Source: Himantopus leucocephalus
Taxonomy: Eukaryota > Chordata > Aves > Charadriiformes > Recurvirostridae
Assembly (NCBI GenBank): GCA_003993805.1
Contig: RSEF01000031.1
Coordinates: 23,463,108-23,527,107 of the forward strand
Direction: 5' to 3'
DNA: 64,000 bases
This document shows, piece after piece, positions 11,607 to 24,852 of this stretch. The position numbers were made by a program, and so were the translations under genes. The first letter of the stretch is position 1. Each line of letters starts with the position of its first letter. The notes beneath the pieces are model-generated. The model was not told the DNA's origin. It ran no database searches and was given only the letters and a program-made list of their open reading frames with translations.

Positions 11607-13440
11607 AACCTCCACCAGTTCCCACTGTGTTCTCACACACTGGCTGGCAGAATGGAATTATCATTTGCAGCTTCCAGATGCAAAGGTATTGATCACAAAT
11701 CCATCAGCAGGACTCATGGTGCGTTACATACTTCCACCCCCCTGCAAGAGCTGCTCTGCCCGCCGACACCATCACACAAGCGCCAGTCCATCTTCCCTTA
11801 TGTAAACCCAAGAAGTCTGTGGATAGTTCACGAAGCCACAGGAAACTTTGATTCCCTTAGCGCAGGGGAATTGCTCTGCGGGACAGGAATAACTGCAGCT
11901 TCCACAACAAGTACTGACATACTCACCAGCAAACGCCTGCTCAGGAGCAGTGTGACACCTCAGGGACTGGTGGTTAAATGGAGCAGAGCCTTGAATGCCC
12001 TTTGCCTGAACCAAATCGGGAAGATGCCTTCAAAGAGAAGTTGCTCTCTACCACCAACAGATGCAGAAATGGACGATCCCCACAGCATGAGGACACGGGA
12101 GGGGGACATCCCCAGTCACCGCCTAAGTTACTCAACAATCGAGTATGTCTCTGCAAGACAGCAAATATTTTGATAGGTCTCAGGAGGAGCTATGCTTTGT
12201 TTCTGTGATATCACTTACACCTCACTACCGACAACTGCCTCTTCCATTAATGTTTTTCTAGGGCATAGCCTTGTACCTGAAAACGCTCATTTTAGCGTGG
12301 CCGGTGCCACGTCTCCCAGTCACTCCTCAGTCCAGGGTACTGCGTACAGGGGCCACAGCACCACAGCTCTCCTTGTTGCACAGAGCAATACTTTGATTTC
12401 CAGGAACAGACCAGCTTATTTTCCTCTTTCCAAAACTAACACTACTGCTACTGTAATCCTGGAAAAAGAGATACCCAGGGGAGAATCAAACGGTAACGAC
12501 AGAAGTTGTGAAAACAAAATGGCTTCCTTCCATCTGCGAAACATAACCGCTGGGGAGGGTAATGGGAGAATGCTTTGAAGAGGAATCTCCGCATTAAGAA
12601 TTTATTTAGATGTGTCAGACAGACAGTGTCCTGCTGTGCTTGTCCCCAATTATCTGGAAGTAGAAATAAGATGGGGAGCAGATTGCAAAGCTTTGATCTG
12701 AAGCACAGCAAGGCTGGTTTCATGATTTCAGTCATGTCATGGCCTTTACAGGCAGCCAAGGCTGAGATCTGTTCCTAAAACTCTCATACATCTTATAGTC
12801 TGCTATATCCACTGACCTCCTTTGATCAAAATGATGAGTAGCCCCTTTTGCACCCAAAAGGAAAGCATCTGGTGGAAGAGAGTAACCCCAGGGCTGTCGT
12901 TTCAGGATCAGCTGAACCAGTTTGAAGGTTTCTTGCCACCCAAAGGGAAACAAAACAGCAGCCTTCCCACTGCCCTGCGCCTGGCCACTCAGTCCCATCT
13001 CCTTCCCTCCTGTACGCCAGCACGCAACAGGCCCTCCTAACAAGACACTGCCTTTAAAATCCTGGGTATTTTTTCTCTTGAGTTAGTTTGGGAGAGGGGA
13101 AGAGGAGGGCAGAGCCAGGGAGGCAGGACCCCGCTGGGAGCAGGGGAACGTCCCCACTGGGGTCTGGGGCATCTAGACACCGGGCTGCTCTCTAGACTGC
13201 CCTCTTCAAGTACCACTGGAAAAGGTTGTTCCATCTGTGGGATTTTAAAACATCTCTAATTTGCCCCATCTGTAATATTTTTTCTTGTACCATTTGACAG
13301 GAGTCAGGCCCACGCATTGATTTTTCTTCTGATGACTCCAGACATCTCTGCTTTCTATTAGGACAGCAGTAGTGAGCAAACACTCGGCCTTGGTAATTGC
13401 TCGTACTAAGGCTTTCTGCAGTCCCGGTCAAAGATAAACA
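11607..13440. other. GC-richer block with overlapping open frames, no gene recognised
   Basis: This block has clearly higher GC than its flanks and open frames of 60-173 codons in several frames of both strands (for example plus 11652-12173 and 12192-12578). None resembles a known protein family and their overlap suggests they reflect composition. One minus-strand donor (GCTG|GTGAGT, near 11924) has an acceptor 40 bases upstream. It could be an unmasked old repeat, an untranslated exon, or simply a GC-rich patch. Confidence 0.35.
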
Positions 13441-13887
13441 GAAACTCTTTCAGATTTAGGAAAGACCTACCTAAAACTGTTACTAGCTTGCTTCTTTGTT
13501 TTAACCAACTACAGGGTACAACAGCATAACATAAACAAAACCATTCTCTTATTGGGTAACACAAAACCAGTTAAGTTTGTAGCACACTATTTCATTAAAA
13601 TAAAACATCTGTAAATTAAATAACGAGGGCATGCTAGCATTATGTGTCCTAAATATTTCAACAGACATATTCACAGGATTTTGTGCAGTAACAACAAATG
13701 GGGGTAGTTTACAAATGTGTGCATAAAATTATCCCACTTCAGGGACAAATGAACATTTCACAGTTTAGTTAGAAAATACAACGCTTCCATGCAATATTAT
13801 ACCTAGTGCCTGCCACTTGTCTTCACTTGTTTGAGAAAACTAAGTTTAAAGTATACAATAATAACTGCTAATGATTTACTGACCTAC

Positions 13888-13965
13888 CTTTTTTAGGATA
13901 CTTGATGTTACAACAAAACACAAACCAGCATCTTTCACTTCCACCATGCAAGCATCCAGGATCTC
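13888..13965 (-). CDS. Candidate internal coding exon, minus strand
   Basis: This is a 78-base stretch between acceptor GTGGTATTCTAG and donor AAAAAG|GTAGGT. The phase-0 frame is open across all 26 codons and reads as an ordinary globular peptide (EILDACMVEVKDAG...). A second frame is also open. Length is a multiple of three. No family recognised. Part of the proposed minus-strand gene. Confidence 0.35.
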
Positions 13966-14077
13966 CTAGAATACCACATGTATTTTAAGCAGCAGTTTAG
14001 AATTACAAGCTTAATTAAAGAAGAGGAATTTAAATGGCCTAAACTTATCCACCAGTTAACAAACTAATTTATCTTAC

Positions 14078-14152
14078 CATATCTGAACACATATCTGATC
14101 ACCTGAAGTATGCCCCAAGTGACGAAGCACTTCTGTTGTTCAATTTTTAAAT
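14078..14152 (-). CDS. Candidate internal coding exon, minus strand
   Basis: This 75-base stretch has a strong acceptor (TTTTTTTAAGC...TCCCTCTAG) and donor ATATG|GTAAGA; an internal alternative donor (TTCAG|GTGATC) would make it 48 bases. Only one frame is open (LKIEQQKCFVTWGILQ...), starting with two bases of a split codon. That is compatible with the one-base end of the candidate exon at 16184-16231. If the alternative donor is used it ends in phase 0, which fits the protein-like reading of 13888-13965. Confidence 0.35.
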
Positions 14153-16183
14153 CTAGAGGGACAACGCTTAAAAAAAATCTGCTCATTTACCACTGTTTTG
14201 AACATCAGTAGAAGCTCTTCAATGGTCAAATGATGAAAAAAAAAAAAAAAATTATTTGCCTCATACCACATGAATACTCCTACTAAAAGTAGAGTGCCAA
14301 AATGATGTCAGGGTAAACTTGATACCCAGGCTTCAATATTGCACGGGTGGATACCCTCTGAAGCTAAATTCTCTCCTGATAAGAAACATCAAGAGCTGGC
14401 CATTATGGCAAACAGACCTTTATCCTTGTAAGTGATAACAAAGTAAATTGTGACACTGGAAGAACCTCCTGTTCCAATCTAGATAAAGAAATCTTTCTTC
14501 AGATAAGATTTCATTTGCATCTTTGCAAGCAAGAGATTTGGCAAGCTCATCTCTTAAGAGGGAGGAGATTTTACCAAAAAAATCCCAAACAAAACAACCA
14601 CCCTTTATAAAGAATTTCCAAGCTTTCAAGGACAGCCCCGAGTTATCACAAATTTACTGAAAGTTGGGAATATAAATACAATAGTTCTTGTAACAGATGA
14701 GGTAAAGACACAAAGATTCCTGTAGTTCTGGGAGTAAAAGAAATTTATGAAGTGATTATGCATGGAAAAACAGGCATATAACAAAAATAGCTTAAGTAGG
14801 ATAACAGCACTCAGTCCAGCAACACGCATGTCTTGAGTGAACCACTGGCCACAACTAATCAAGGAGCAGCTCAGTGGCACTCTGTTGACTACACTGAGCT
14901 TCCTGAAAACTGCCTGCATTAGACCCCTTTGGAAACAGTGAGATTTTTTAGTTCACAGGTTCACAAGGCATTCTTCAGTTATGTTCCTTTGAGATGATCA
15001 ACATCCCAAATAAAAGGAAAAGACACTCAAATAAAGGCCATTCTGTATGCCTTTAGCAGAGCTCCACATCTTTGCTCCTACCCAACCACAGCAAGACTTA
15101 CCTTCCCAGAAAAATATTTCTCTTNTTTTTTTTTTTTTTTTCCTGGATACAACCAGCCTCCTTACAAAAGAACAAAAAAACCTGCTCCTTTTCCTGATCA
15201 GATGCCAAATTAACCTGATCCTTTCTTTCTAGCTCTCCTCTCCATGTCAAAATCCCCTTACAGGTGTTACAGAGAAAATATGATGGGGCCTGTAGTTTTA
15301 ATTAATCCTCATGTGGTCAGTGTACTACTTACACACTAAATACTGTGAAGCTCAGTTCTCAGTAAATGCAGGATAAATCCCAAAGAGTCTCCAAGATATT
15401 CCAGATTTTAAACTCATCCACAAAAGAACTGGTTTTAAATCAAATTAATTCACTTCCAATACATATATATTTCTGCTTCTGTGCATCTCTCATCTGCAAC
15501 TCTAGCAAGCAAAGCTCCATGGACCTTTAGTTAACTGCATCAGTTAACTGCATAAGTATTTTCAACATTTTGGGGGAAAAAAAAACAACAAAACAACAGC
15601 AACGAAATAACAAAAAATCCCAAGCTTTCTCTGGCAACAACGTGAAATAAAATTAGATCCCACTGTATTTCAGAAAAAGTTCTCTTAAACCCAAGAGTTC
15701 AGTCAATGAACATTAGCCCCTTACAGTAAGTGTAGCCTATAAATGATCAAGCTCTAACAATCCCTACCCCACTCTAGAGGGCCAGATAAAATCTATTGCT
15801 TCTTAATGGGCAAAATATTTAACCAGTCTGAATAATCACTTAAAGAGAAGTTAACCCCTTGATTCCATGCGTTTAAACATTAACATTTTCAGTCTGCAAA
15901 AGTATAAGCCAGTTAGCCTAAAAGAACCTATTTGCAACCCATTTCCTTTGATGTGGAAATATATACAATAGCCACTAGCAAATGGCAACATTTACATATG
16001 AAGTAACTTTTTTTAAGGTTTACTTTAATTATCAACTAGGAACCTGGTGGTCTGAATGCTATTTCTGATTCTTTATGATCCAAGAAACTAATTAAAACCA
16101 ATTTTCTCAATTAAAGTCTTTACAATCTTACTTACCAAAAAAAAAANAAAAAAAAAAAAAAAAAAAACACCTGAAAAATTTAC
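14153..16183. other. Non-coding DNA with homopolymer runs, presumed intron
   Basis: It includes poly-A near 14236-14251, poly-T with an N at 15125 (run 15123-15141) and poly-A with an N at 16147 (run 16137-16167). A short direct repeat AGTTAACTGCAT occurs twice near 15529-15552. A strong donor-like site (GGAAG|GTAAGT) lies near 15100 on the minus strand but has no usable acceptor. Confidence 0.5.
16137..16167. repeat. Poly-A homopolymer (about 31 bases) with one N
   Basis: A continuous A run with a single N at 16147. It lies just downstream, on the minus strand, of the candidate exon at 16184-16231. Confidence 0.9.
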
Positions 16184-16231
16184 CTGGTGAAACATTTGAA
16201 GTCAATTGCTGGATAAATCTCATTTTCTCAA
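16184..16231 (-). CDS. Candidate 48-base coding exon, minus strand
   Basis: The acceptor is excellent (GACTGCTCTCTGCTAG) and the donor is CCAG|GTAAAT. Only one frame is open, reading EKMRFIQQLTSNVSP between a two-base start and a one-base end. Its phase joins both neighbours in the proposed chain (16616-16666 upstream, 14078-14152 downstream). Confidence 0.35.
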
Positions 16232-16615
16232 CTAGCAGAGAGCAGTCTTTTCTTATATTTATTCAGGAGAGGATTACCAATTTTAGAAACAAAATGATTT
16301 TTTGAAATAATCCATTTCTGACAATCTCTTTGGAAAAACTAGCACATATTAGCACAGCTCCAAGTAAACATTCTTAAACAAACACCAAAAGCAAAAAATC
16401 TGCTAGGGAACAGATGAATTTTACCTTTAATCCTAGCCTGTTTAAGGAAACCAAGATTACTTCCCTTTGATCTACAAACAGCCAGGGACAGCAAGCAGTA
16501 CATCTTCCACTGCTTTTTACTGGAGCCATTGGCTTTTAGCTCCTTGGAAATAATCAAGCCTTGAATTTGAGGAATGTCTCGTGGTGATAAACAAAGGATA
16601 TATCACATCACGTAC

Positions 16616-16666
16616 CTCCAAAATATACTAGCAAATACTGCATAATTCCTTTTTTTCTGGTGGTGC
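16616..16666 (-). CDS. Candidate 51-base coding exon, minus strand
   Basis: Bounded by acceptor AATTTCCCTGTAG and donor GGAG|GTACGT. The phase that fits the chain is open (TTRKKGIMQYLLVYFG); a second frame is also open. Length is a multiple of three, as for the neighbouring candidates. Confidence 0.3.
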
Positions 16667-19600
16667 CTACAGGGAAATTTTCAAACACAGCTGGTAATTA
16701 GGTGTGTAAAGTTAACATCAAGTTGCTTATGCTGGCACCTAAAATTAGAAGTGAGAGGAAGTTAGCTTCTGAAATGTAAGTCTAAAGAGGAAGCCAGCTT
16801 CTGAAATACAAGTCCAGCAAGACAACAGGGCAGCAGCCGGCCTGTGCACCCGCCCCACGGCACTGACAGCTCAGCAGTCAGCTCTTTGTTGGCCTGGAGA
16901 CTTTTTCACCGGTGCCAAAACATGGGCGCTCTTCACACACAGAACTGTAGCAGAAGCCCAACACCTGCCTTCATCACCCAGTCGCAGATAACAATGCGAA
17001 ATTCTGCTTAAATCATGAGATGGATGTGATGCTTTACACTCCCTAGACTCTTTGGACATTTTATATTATTCATATATTTAAGAAGCCACCTAAAACCAGT
17101 CATGCTCCTAAGCAAAGGGACCAGAAACCATAACTCCCCCCTCCTGACTCCAGGCACCAGATAAAAAGACACATAGAATCAGGTTCCCTCAACCATATTC
17201 TCCTTCCTCCTGCCTCTCTTTTTCTCAGCATGAGTGGCTCAGCTTCAATAAGAGGGGAAAGTCCTCCAACTCCACTCCTTTGGACAATTCTGTATCCTGG
17301 TGGTGACGACACGTCACTCAGAGGGGTGACCACACATGGGTCCCCCAGCCTGCCCAGAGATGTGAATACAGGTTATATATTTTCCATGCAAGCACCCCAA
17401 CTAGTAGGCAAAGGGAGGTGATGGCACTACCTTTTCAACCAATATGACGTGGGACTGCAGGGCAGGGCACAGATCTTTTACCTATACGTCCTCAGAGATG
17501 GTAGAGATGACCAGCATCCACCAGCCAGGTACCTCCACTCCAAAGGCAGGCAGGAGATGAACAACACTTCCCATGGCCTAATTCTGCAAGCCTCACCGTT
17601 CCCTTGGAGATCTCCGATTCTCTCCACTGACTCTACAAACATTGTAGGCTCTAAGCTCAGGTAACATGGATCAACTGCTGAATTTTTTGGCTCTATCTGG
17701 GATTAGTACATGGAGTTGCTTTGAAATTGTACCCAGCATTTTTATGACTTAATATATCAATTTCTGGCACAATTTTAAAGCAAGCCATTCTGAAAACAAA
17801 CTTATGGAAGAAAAATGAGCGAAGGAAGAGAAAGATTCAGTTTCCTTTTACATGCATGACTCATTTTAATTATCATCCTGCAGGCAGATCAGTTAATTGC
17901 TAGAAACAAGTGATGATTCATTTATTAGGTAAAATTGTCATTGCACACTCGAATTGAAAAATCGTAACATGAACTAAAAACAGATCTTGTTTGATATTTC
18001 TAGCATTTTGCTTTTATTTTGTATTTTTACTCTATTTTCAAACTATTGTTTTTGCAAAATAATGGTAAGTCTACATTTTTCAGGCATATTTTTCATCTGC
18101 TTTTTTAACATCTGAAATCAGTTACATCAGCTAATAAGGCATTGTACCACCTATTTTTTAAGCTAAGTATCCAGATGTGTCTCTAGAAGTTTATATTTAA
18201 ATCAATGTATTATGAAGGCTTTATTTCACAGCGTAACTCAGTACACAGCATTTTCTTCAAAGCACATCAGATCCACGTGTGCTTTGTTTTTAGAATACCA
18301 TAAACAAAACCTAATTTGGCAGGGAAGGGCAAAAAAGACAAGAATTTTAATTGTTTTTTGGGGTTGAGCGTTGTTGGCGTTTTTTGGGGGGGAGGGGCAT
18401 GAAATAGCAGAAGTCATGCTGGACAGAAAAGATTTAAAAATCAAATAGAGCCTTGGTGACATGGCAAGTGGTCAGCTAGTGAGATCACGCCAAAACCAGC
18501 ACCCATAATAGACATACAATGGAATGACAATGGCAAAAGCTCCAAAAAAGGTATCTTTCCTCCTGGCCTGAAGGAGTTGTGTACTGCAGCTGAGAAGACA
18601 ACTTTTTTTAAAGAAATCAAATACACATGTTGGTGTTTCAGACTGGAAATAAGACATGGCAGGTATAAATAAAGCAGTCCCCCAGCTGCCACAGTTTATT
18701 ATTGAAGAGTAATATATCTAGAGAAATTATTTGGATTTACAGACGTTCTCAATTACATCCAGGTCTTCAAGAATTTATCATTTCATACAAGAGAAGTCTC
18801 CAAAAAAGAACTGTAGGCCACAGGTTGCTGCCAAGGTAAGCACTAGTAGAGTCCATCAGGCCAACTAAACATGGTGATACTGCACCTACATGTAGGTGAC
18901 TGCACTGCAGGAGGGACTATCCCAGAACAAGCTCGACAGAGTAGAAAGCACACCCAGAGACACACTGGTTATCCCAACTGACATGAAAGCAGTGCAGCAG
19001 CTCAGCCAATTTCAATAATTGCCAACAGTTCTGGGGTTTTGGTTGTTGGTTTTTTTTTTTTGTCGGAACTTTTTCCAGCATTCTCAAAGTGCAACACCTT
19101 AAGGCACTTCAACATTCATGAGTACTGTATGGCTCACAGATTAGCCCAGAAGCTGACACATGAAAGCCATGATTTTGCCAGATGGCCTCTATGCAAACAC
19201 ACACAGCTAAGAATATTGTTAATCTTCTGACCAGCAAGTGAAGTAGATTCATACTTTATGGAGCTAGAAAGGAAGGACTGCTATGTAACTCAAGCCATAT
19301 GACTTACCTGAAATAATTCAGTGTTCAATTACAGTTTATTTTTCAGGGGAAAAAAAATGTAATCTTGATCCTAGAATTGCCCGTAACTTTCTTACTGACA
19401 CCGTAAACGAAATAAATGCACTACAGGGCATGGTTCTGAGTCCACTATAGCTTCCTCTGGCTCTTCCCTGGTCACAGTCAACATCATCCTTGATTCATAG
19501 ACATAGGTAGGGTATTCCAGTAGCAGTTCTACCAGTGTCAAATACATGATACAACCTCTGTACTGTCTACTTGTAGGCAGAGCACCTCATTTTTAATAGC

Positions 19601-22110
19601 CAGGAATGACACTAGTCCTTTCTCGGCACACTGCTACATTGAGAGCTTATGTTCAGCTGATTATCTGCGGCGATCCTCTATTCATTTGTCACAATTTGCA
19701 CAGGTCACACCCATGGGTGTTATTCGTGTTTCCTATCAGGATGACTTTGACGTCAGAGTTGCCATTAACCACACATGGCTTACCAACCTGTCCACATCAC
19801 TGTCTCCTTGTGTTATTTGTCATTCCACTAATTACTGTATGTCACTGGCAGGGAAAGGAATGATTTTTCCATCATTGGTGATTTTTAAATTCACATGAAA
19901 TGCTCTTTTTATGTTGCAGCTCAAACAAGAATTAATTCAGAAGTGTCCTAATACCTCCATTGCCCAGGAAGTCAGGCTGCCTGACCACGGGGATCCTTTC
20001 AGGCCTTGCAAGCTCTCATTTTGTAACTCTTCCAGTGCTGGCAGGAGTAATGTGACTTTTGTTTTATGTAAGCAATAAAAAGATCAGGGAAGAGCCAGCA
20101 TCTTATCTGCAAACCCAGCTAAACAATGACAACTCCATATTTACACTTACATTAGGCACCTGTCATTTAGTCAGCTCTAAGGTGATCCTTTGATTTTGCT
20201 TTGTTCTACTTCATGAACAAAAATGGATGTTGAAAGGTTAAATACTTGACCTAAGATTATTACATCTTTACCCATAAATTGAACTTGTCACTTCGTGTAA
20301 AAACATTATCAAGTTGATTTGATCAGATAAATTTTCCACAAACCCATACCAGTTAGTATTAGTTTTATACACTTCTTCCAGCGCCTAGTAATTCAATCCC
20401 ATCATAGACAGCACAATGTCCTATCCTAAAGCCCGGCTTTCCAGCATTTCCCTACAGCCCACCCAGCACCTTTTTCCCGGTGGAGGCAGAGTGTGGTTTT
20501 CAGGTAGCATCCACTGCTTGAGAAGCAAAATATTGCTGCCTACCACAACCTGATGCAGAGGGTCAGGCTGAAGGTGCTGGCTGTGAGACAGGAGCCAGTG
20601 ACTCTTTCTGGGTACCACCGCCCACAACAATCAACCTGCTCTTACCTCCTCAAGCTGCAACAGCAGTGTGACTGTTCAGGGATGACAGTGTAGACACCCT
20701 GCCCATCCATACGTCCAGCTGTCTTCCTAACCTCTCCTCCCCAGCAGGCTGTAACAAAACCCAGATCCAGCCCACAAGTCTGTGTAGTACAACATTAAGT
20801 CATCACATGTAATCTAATAAACTAGAGACAAAACACTGACGTCATATTCTAGTCTCTGAAACTTCTCCAAAAGTAAAAACAAACAAAAAAAAAAATTAAC
20901 TCGGGGGAGAGGGGGTGAGGATGGGGACGTAAATAGCATTAACAGAGAAGAGAACCCAATACTCAGCTTTTCTTTGCACTTTCTTTGGCCTTGGAAATTT
21001 TAACAGATGCTGTTTAACTGCTGGCATTACTGGACTGGAATCTGTTTTGTTATAAACCTGTGAATAGAGCTACGGTGTCTCTTCCAAATACTGAACAACA
21101 CTACCTAATAAAATCCTTGCAGGTTTTGCACTCTTATTTACAGTTACACCATTCCTATCGAGTAAAGCATCAATGCTGCTGTTCGACTTACTCCTGACAG
21201 AATCCACTCAACTTCTACAGCCCTGAACACTTTGATCAGGACAGTCATACCCATAGGCAGAGTCTTGGCTTCTTCCAAGCAAGATTTGTAGCTGTCTCCT
21301 CTTCAGTGTGTAAAGACTGAAGCCACCTGTGAGGTGAAACGGGATGAGACTAAGTCTGGAGAACATGCATTATTATCCCACCCTAATAAATTAAAACACA
21401 AAAGACAAGTGTAAAAACCAAACTGTTATTTTTGTATATTTGGAACGTATGACTGTGTGTCCTAGAAATGAACAGACATCTAGAGTTTAGTGGGTGGCAC
21501 TGGGAAGCATTATGGGTTGCACGTCATGGTGGGCAAAGCGATATTCTGCGAATCTCTTAAAACTATAAATCTACTGTATAGCTGCATTCAACAGCTGGGG
21601 AATCAGACTGTGAGACCCAGAGGCCTTCTGGCAATTCTGTGCTCTCAAATAATTCACAAAGAAAGAGCCTGGATATTACTCCACAATTTTACAACAACTG
21701 AAAATGGGCATGGGGCAGTTGCTGCTGAAAAGGGGCCTTAACAGTGACTACATCAGCTATGCTGGATTGGGGTTTTTAATTAACATTCCAGCTTGCATTC
21801 TGCATTTGTGCACATGCATAACTAGTTCATTTTTATCTGTGTGATTCTACATATAGATATCATGTATAACCTTAACAGGTAGAAACCATACATTTCAATT
21901 CATTTCCTCTTACCCTGCCTAATAACTCTATAAACTTGTCAGATCTCTACTGGCACTGCAACACTATCACTGCCAAATGGGTAATATGTCTTTCAACACT
22001 TTTAAGAAAAGTAATTTTCTTTCGGTTTAGATCAACAGATTCACATAAACTTAAAGTACAAATACATAGCTAAAGGCTGTCTATAGCTATGCCTAGTTAT
22101 TAAAGTTTCC
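16667..22110. other. Non-coding DNA, presumed intron
   Basis: No recognisable repeat or confident exon. Noted inside: an imperfect direct repeat at 16761-16816; a GC-richer patch at 17.1-17.6 kb; a G-rich, quadruplex-prone stretch at 18360-18397; a perfect minus-strand donor (CAG|GTAAGT) near 19310 without an open exon; a GC-richer patch at 20.4-20.8 kb with a minus-strand donor GAG|GTAAGA near 20646. A 61-codon minus-strand open frame at 18472-18657 follows a good acceptor but lacks a clear donor. Confidence 0.4.
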
Positions 22111-22138
22111 AGCATCAGTTCCTGTTATAACTGATGCT
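22111..22138. repeat. Perfect inverted repeat, 10-base stem and 8-base loop
   Basis: AGCATCAGTT at 22111-22120 pairs exactly with AACTGATGCT at 22129-22138. It is symmetrical, so the strand is unknown. No flanking features suggest a known RNA. Confidence 0.8.
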
Positions 22139-22538
22139 GATATTTTCCCATAAAGTTAGCAGAGTTTTATAAAGGAATGGAAGACTACACCTCTTAAGTG
22201 CCAGTCAGCTTCAGAGACAACTTTAAAAAGACGTCAAACGCCCATCAGCATGAACTCAGAACTGTGTAATGGCCTTAAAAAGAGAAGCTCCAGACAATAT
22301 TAATCAGTAATCACTTCTGAAGAGAAAGAGAAGTAGATACAATGCTCTCAGCATTATTTAAGATACTCTGGTTCCTTTTTTTTTGTTTTTTAAACCCCCA
22401 AATGGAAACTGTTTTCTCTCTAGCTAAATTACAGTTCTCCTGAAAGCACCTGAAAGTATATCATTGACAATTCATGGTGTAACTATTACCTAGGCTTACC
22501 ATGTTTTAAGAATTGCAAGTCGTGTCTTCAATTTTATA

Positions 22539-22554
22539 TTAATTAATTAATTAA
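22539..22554. repeat. (TTAA)4 microsatellite
   Basis: Four TTAA units about 17 bases upstream of the truncated 5' end of the CR1 copy at 22572. AT-rich sites of this kind fit LINE endonuclease preference, but this could be chance. Confidence 0.7.
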
Positions 22555-22571
22555 ATACATGTACTCAAACT

Positions 22572-22817
22572 CAAAGAGGGTAGATTTAGAATAGATATTA
22601 GGAATAAATTTTTCACTCTGAGGGTGGTGAGGCACTGGAAAAAGTTACCCAGGGAAGTTGTGGATGCCCCATCCCTGCAAGTGTTCAAGGCCAGGCTGGA
22701 TGGGGCTTTGAGCAACCTGGTCTAGTGGGAGGTGTCCCTGCCCATGGCAAGGGGGTTGGAACTAGATGATCTTCAAGGTCCCTTCCAACCTAAACCATTC
22801 TATGATTCAATGATTCT
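22572..22817 (+). mobile_element. CR1 LINE, 5'-truncated 3' end
   Basis: The sequence keeps the well-known end of avian CR1: coding remnant GAGGCACTGGAAAAAGTTACC (about 22628), the GATGCCCCATCCCTGCAAG segment, the 3' untranslated AACTAGATGATCTTCAAGG segment, and the octamer tail TATGATTCAATGATTCT. It has low divergence and no poly-A tail, as usual for CR1. It encodes only the last residues of the reverse-transcriptase ORF and is dead on arrival by truncation. Confidence 0.95.
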
Positions 22818-24852
22818 AACTAGGCTCCTGTAAGGAAGAGGAAAATTCCTATTCACCAAGTACTCAGAAATCCTGACTTCAACTAGGTCACAGCATGATC
22901 GATTCCAGCCTCTTCTAAGCAAAATCAAGCATTTCGCAAGCTGTGTCCATTGGTTCCCTTCACAACCCTCTAAAGTTGAAAGGCAGGCTAGCTCTGCAAA
23001 AATGTAAGAGTTTTAAAACAGACAAAAGATGAACATAAGCTTTTCGCTTCGCCATTCTGAGATTAAAAGCAAACACAACATACAACATGACTCCCAGCTT
23101 CAGCATGCAAGTAGCCATTAAATGTTTGGAGGCTTTTGTGCCCTGTTCTTTTGGTTGTGCACAAAGAGCCCCTCCTCTCCAAAGCTACTGACATACAGCC
23201 TCAGAACTTCCTTCTTCTATCAGAGTCAGACCAACCATAAAAAAAAGGATAACAATGCTGTGATGTATCCACAAGAAGTAGCAACGTAAGCAGGACAATT
23301 TCTAGCTCACCGATCATGTTCCTGAAGACAAATTTGTATTTCGGGATGGAAAACCAATAAAATTTCAAGAGTTCTTCAGCGAGTATGGGAGACTAATGAG
23401 ATCTGGATGTCAAAAGCTAACCAGAAGTGCCACAAAATCAGACCATATGCTTAGAGTACATGAATGTACACATACATGAAGAGCACATGGAAAATACATT
23501 AGCGTATACAGCATGTAGGTCAGCGTCTGCTTCCTTGATAACAGCAATAGATCTCTTAAGTAAATAACATTCCTATCCTTTCACTATTATCTGCGCTCAT
23601 TTCTTTCTCAAATGCTCAACTTAAGCTTTATTAATTGACTAAAGGGATAACAAATACAGGCTCTGAGGAACTGGCAGGGGCAGGAGAAAAAATAATTCAA
23701 AGTACTACATGAACACGTGACCTTTTGAGGAAAGTATCTTCATTTCAGCTGAAACAAGACTGACAGGCTCTCTTTAATAAGCATGTTTTCAATACACAAA
23801 TCAATACTTGAAATTTTACCTAGAAACTGACACCACCCAGACAAGATGGCTCAAATTTCTGCTGCCCTATTCCTGCCAAACCAAAGGAAACTCCAATTTT
23901 TGATCTAATTTTGCATCTTCATCTGTCTTATAAACAGAGGAAAACAAAGATAGTATTGGAGCCTGTCTCAGAATAAAAGCAAATCAAGCATTTTCCAAAT
24001 TTACAGAATTTGCTTTAAATAATAATGTTAAAAAAAATTCCCTAGCTATAAATGAAAGACTGACTGATACTGTACATGTTTTAATAATCACACAACAATA
24101 CCCCTCTGATATTTTTCAGAATACTGAGGTTTCTTAGAAGCATTTTTTCCTCAATAGCAGCCATGCCAGAATACAGATGGTTGAGAACATGGTTGCTTCT
24201 TTAAAAATGAACCCACTCAAACCATTCATGTATTAAAAAAGCCTTGTAAGTCAACAATGTGATGACAAGATAGCTGTAAAAAGGGTTAAGCTAATTTTGC
24301 TTTTAGGAACTAATTTTGTTCATTCTTTAGTAACATTCAACTTTGTAAAATATCAACTGTAAATGAACAAACTAACAATAAAAGCAGAATCACAGAAAGC
24401 TGTCTAAAATTGAGACGTATGCAAGTGCCTCATATCTTTAAAATTTGCATTCACCATAGAAAATTAATTTAATAAACCACACTTCCTGGCAGTGTGCCAC
24501 ATCCCACCTCTTCAGGAAACACCAGAAGAATGTATGACTATGACATGGTTGGTCCCTGAGTTATCTGAAAAGTATATTGTGAGTGGTACTTATTAATTCA
24601 TAAGCAGGGATTTAGTGATGAAGTTTTGGAAAGGGAATGGAAATACCTCAGCTGTTCCTCCTGTTTAAAAAAAAACCTGCATCACCATTTCCCCATTTAT
24701 TAAAGCAGAGGTTGTATTTGCTTGTTTTGTTCAAGGTAGTTCATTGTCTGTTGGTTACATTTAAAGTTTCCAATGAAAGGTTTTATAAACCACTTCTTCA
24801 CATCATCACATATGAAAGACTGAGGACTTTTCTACTAGCTGCACCATCCCTA
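22818..24852. other. Non-coding DNA, presumed intron
   Basis: AT-rich; no repeat, RNA gene or exon that I can support. Confidence 0.5.

Noticed and set aside
11305..12578. Plus-strand frames of 128-173 codons
   Set aside because: Several overlap in different frames and on the opposite strand, one crosses an N, and none resembles a protein family.
14184..14230. Short minus-strand frame reading EELLLMFKTV before a donor-like site
   Set aside because: There is no proper acceptor, and it lies under 40 bases from a better exon candidate.
17430..17470. 24-base minus-strand micro-exon with good splice sites
   Set aside because: The only phase fitting its neighbours contains a stop.
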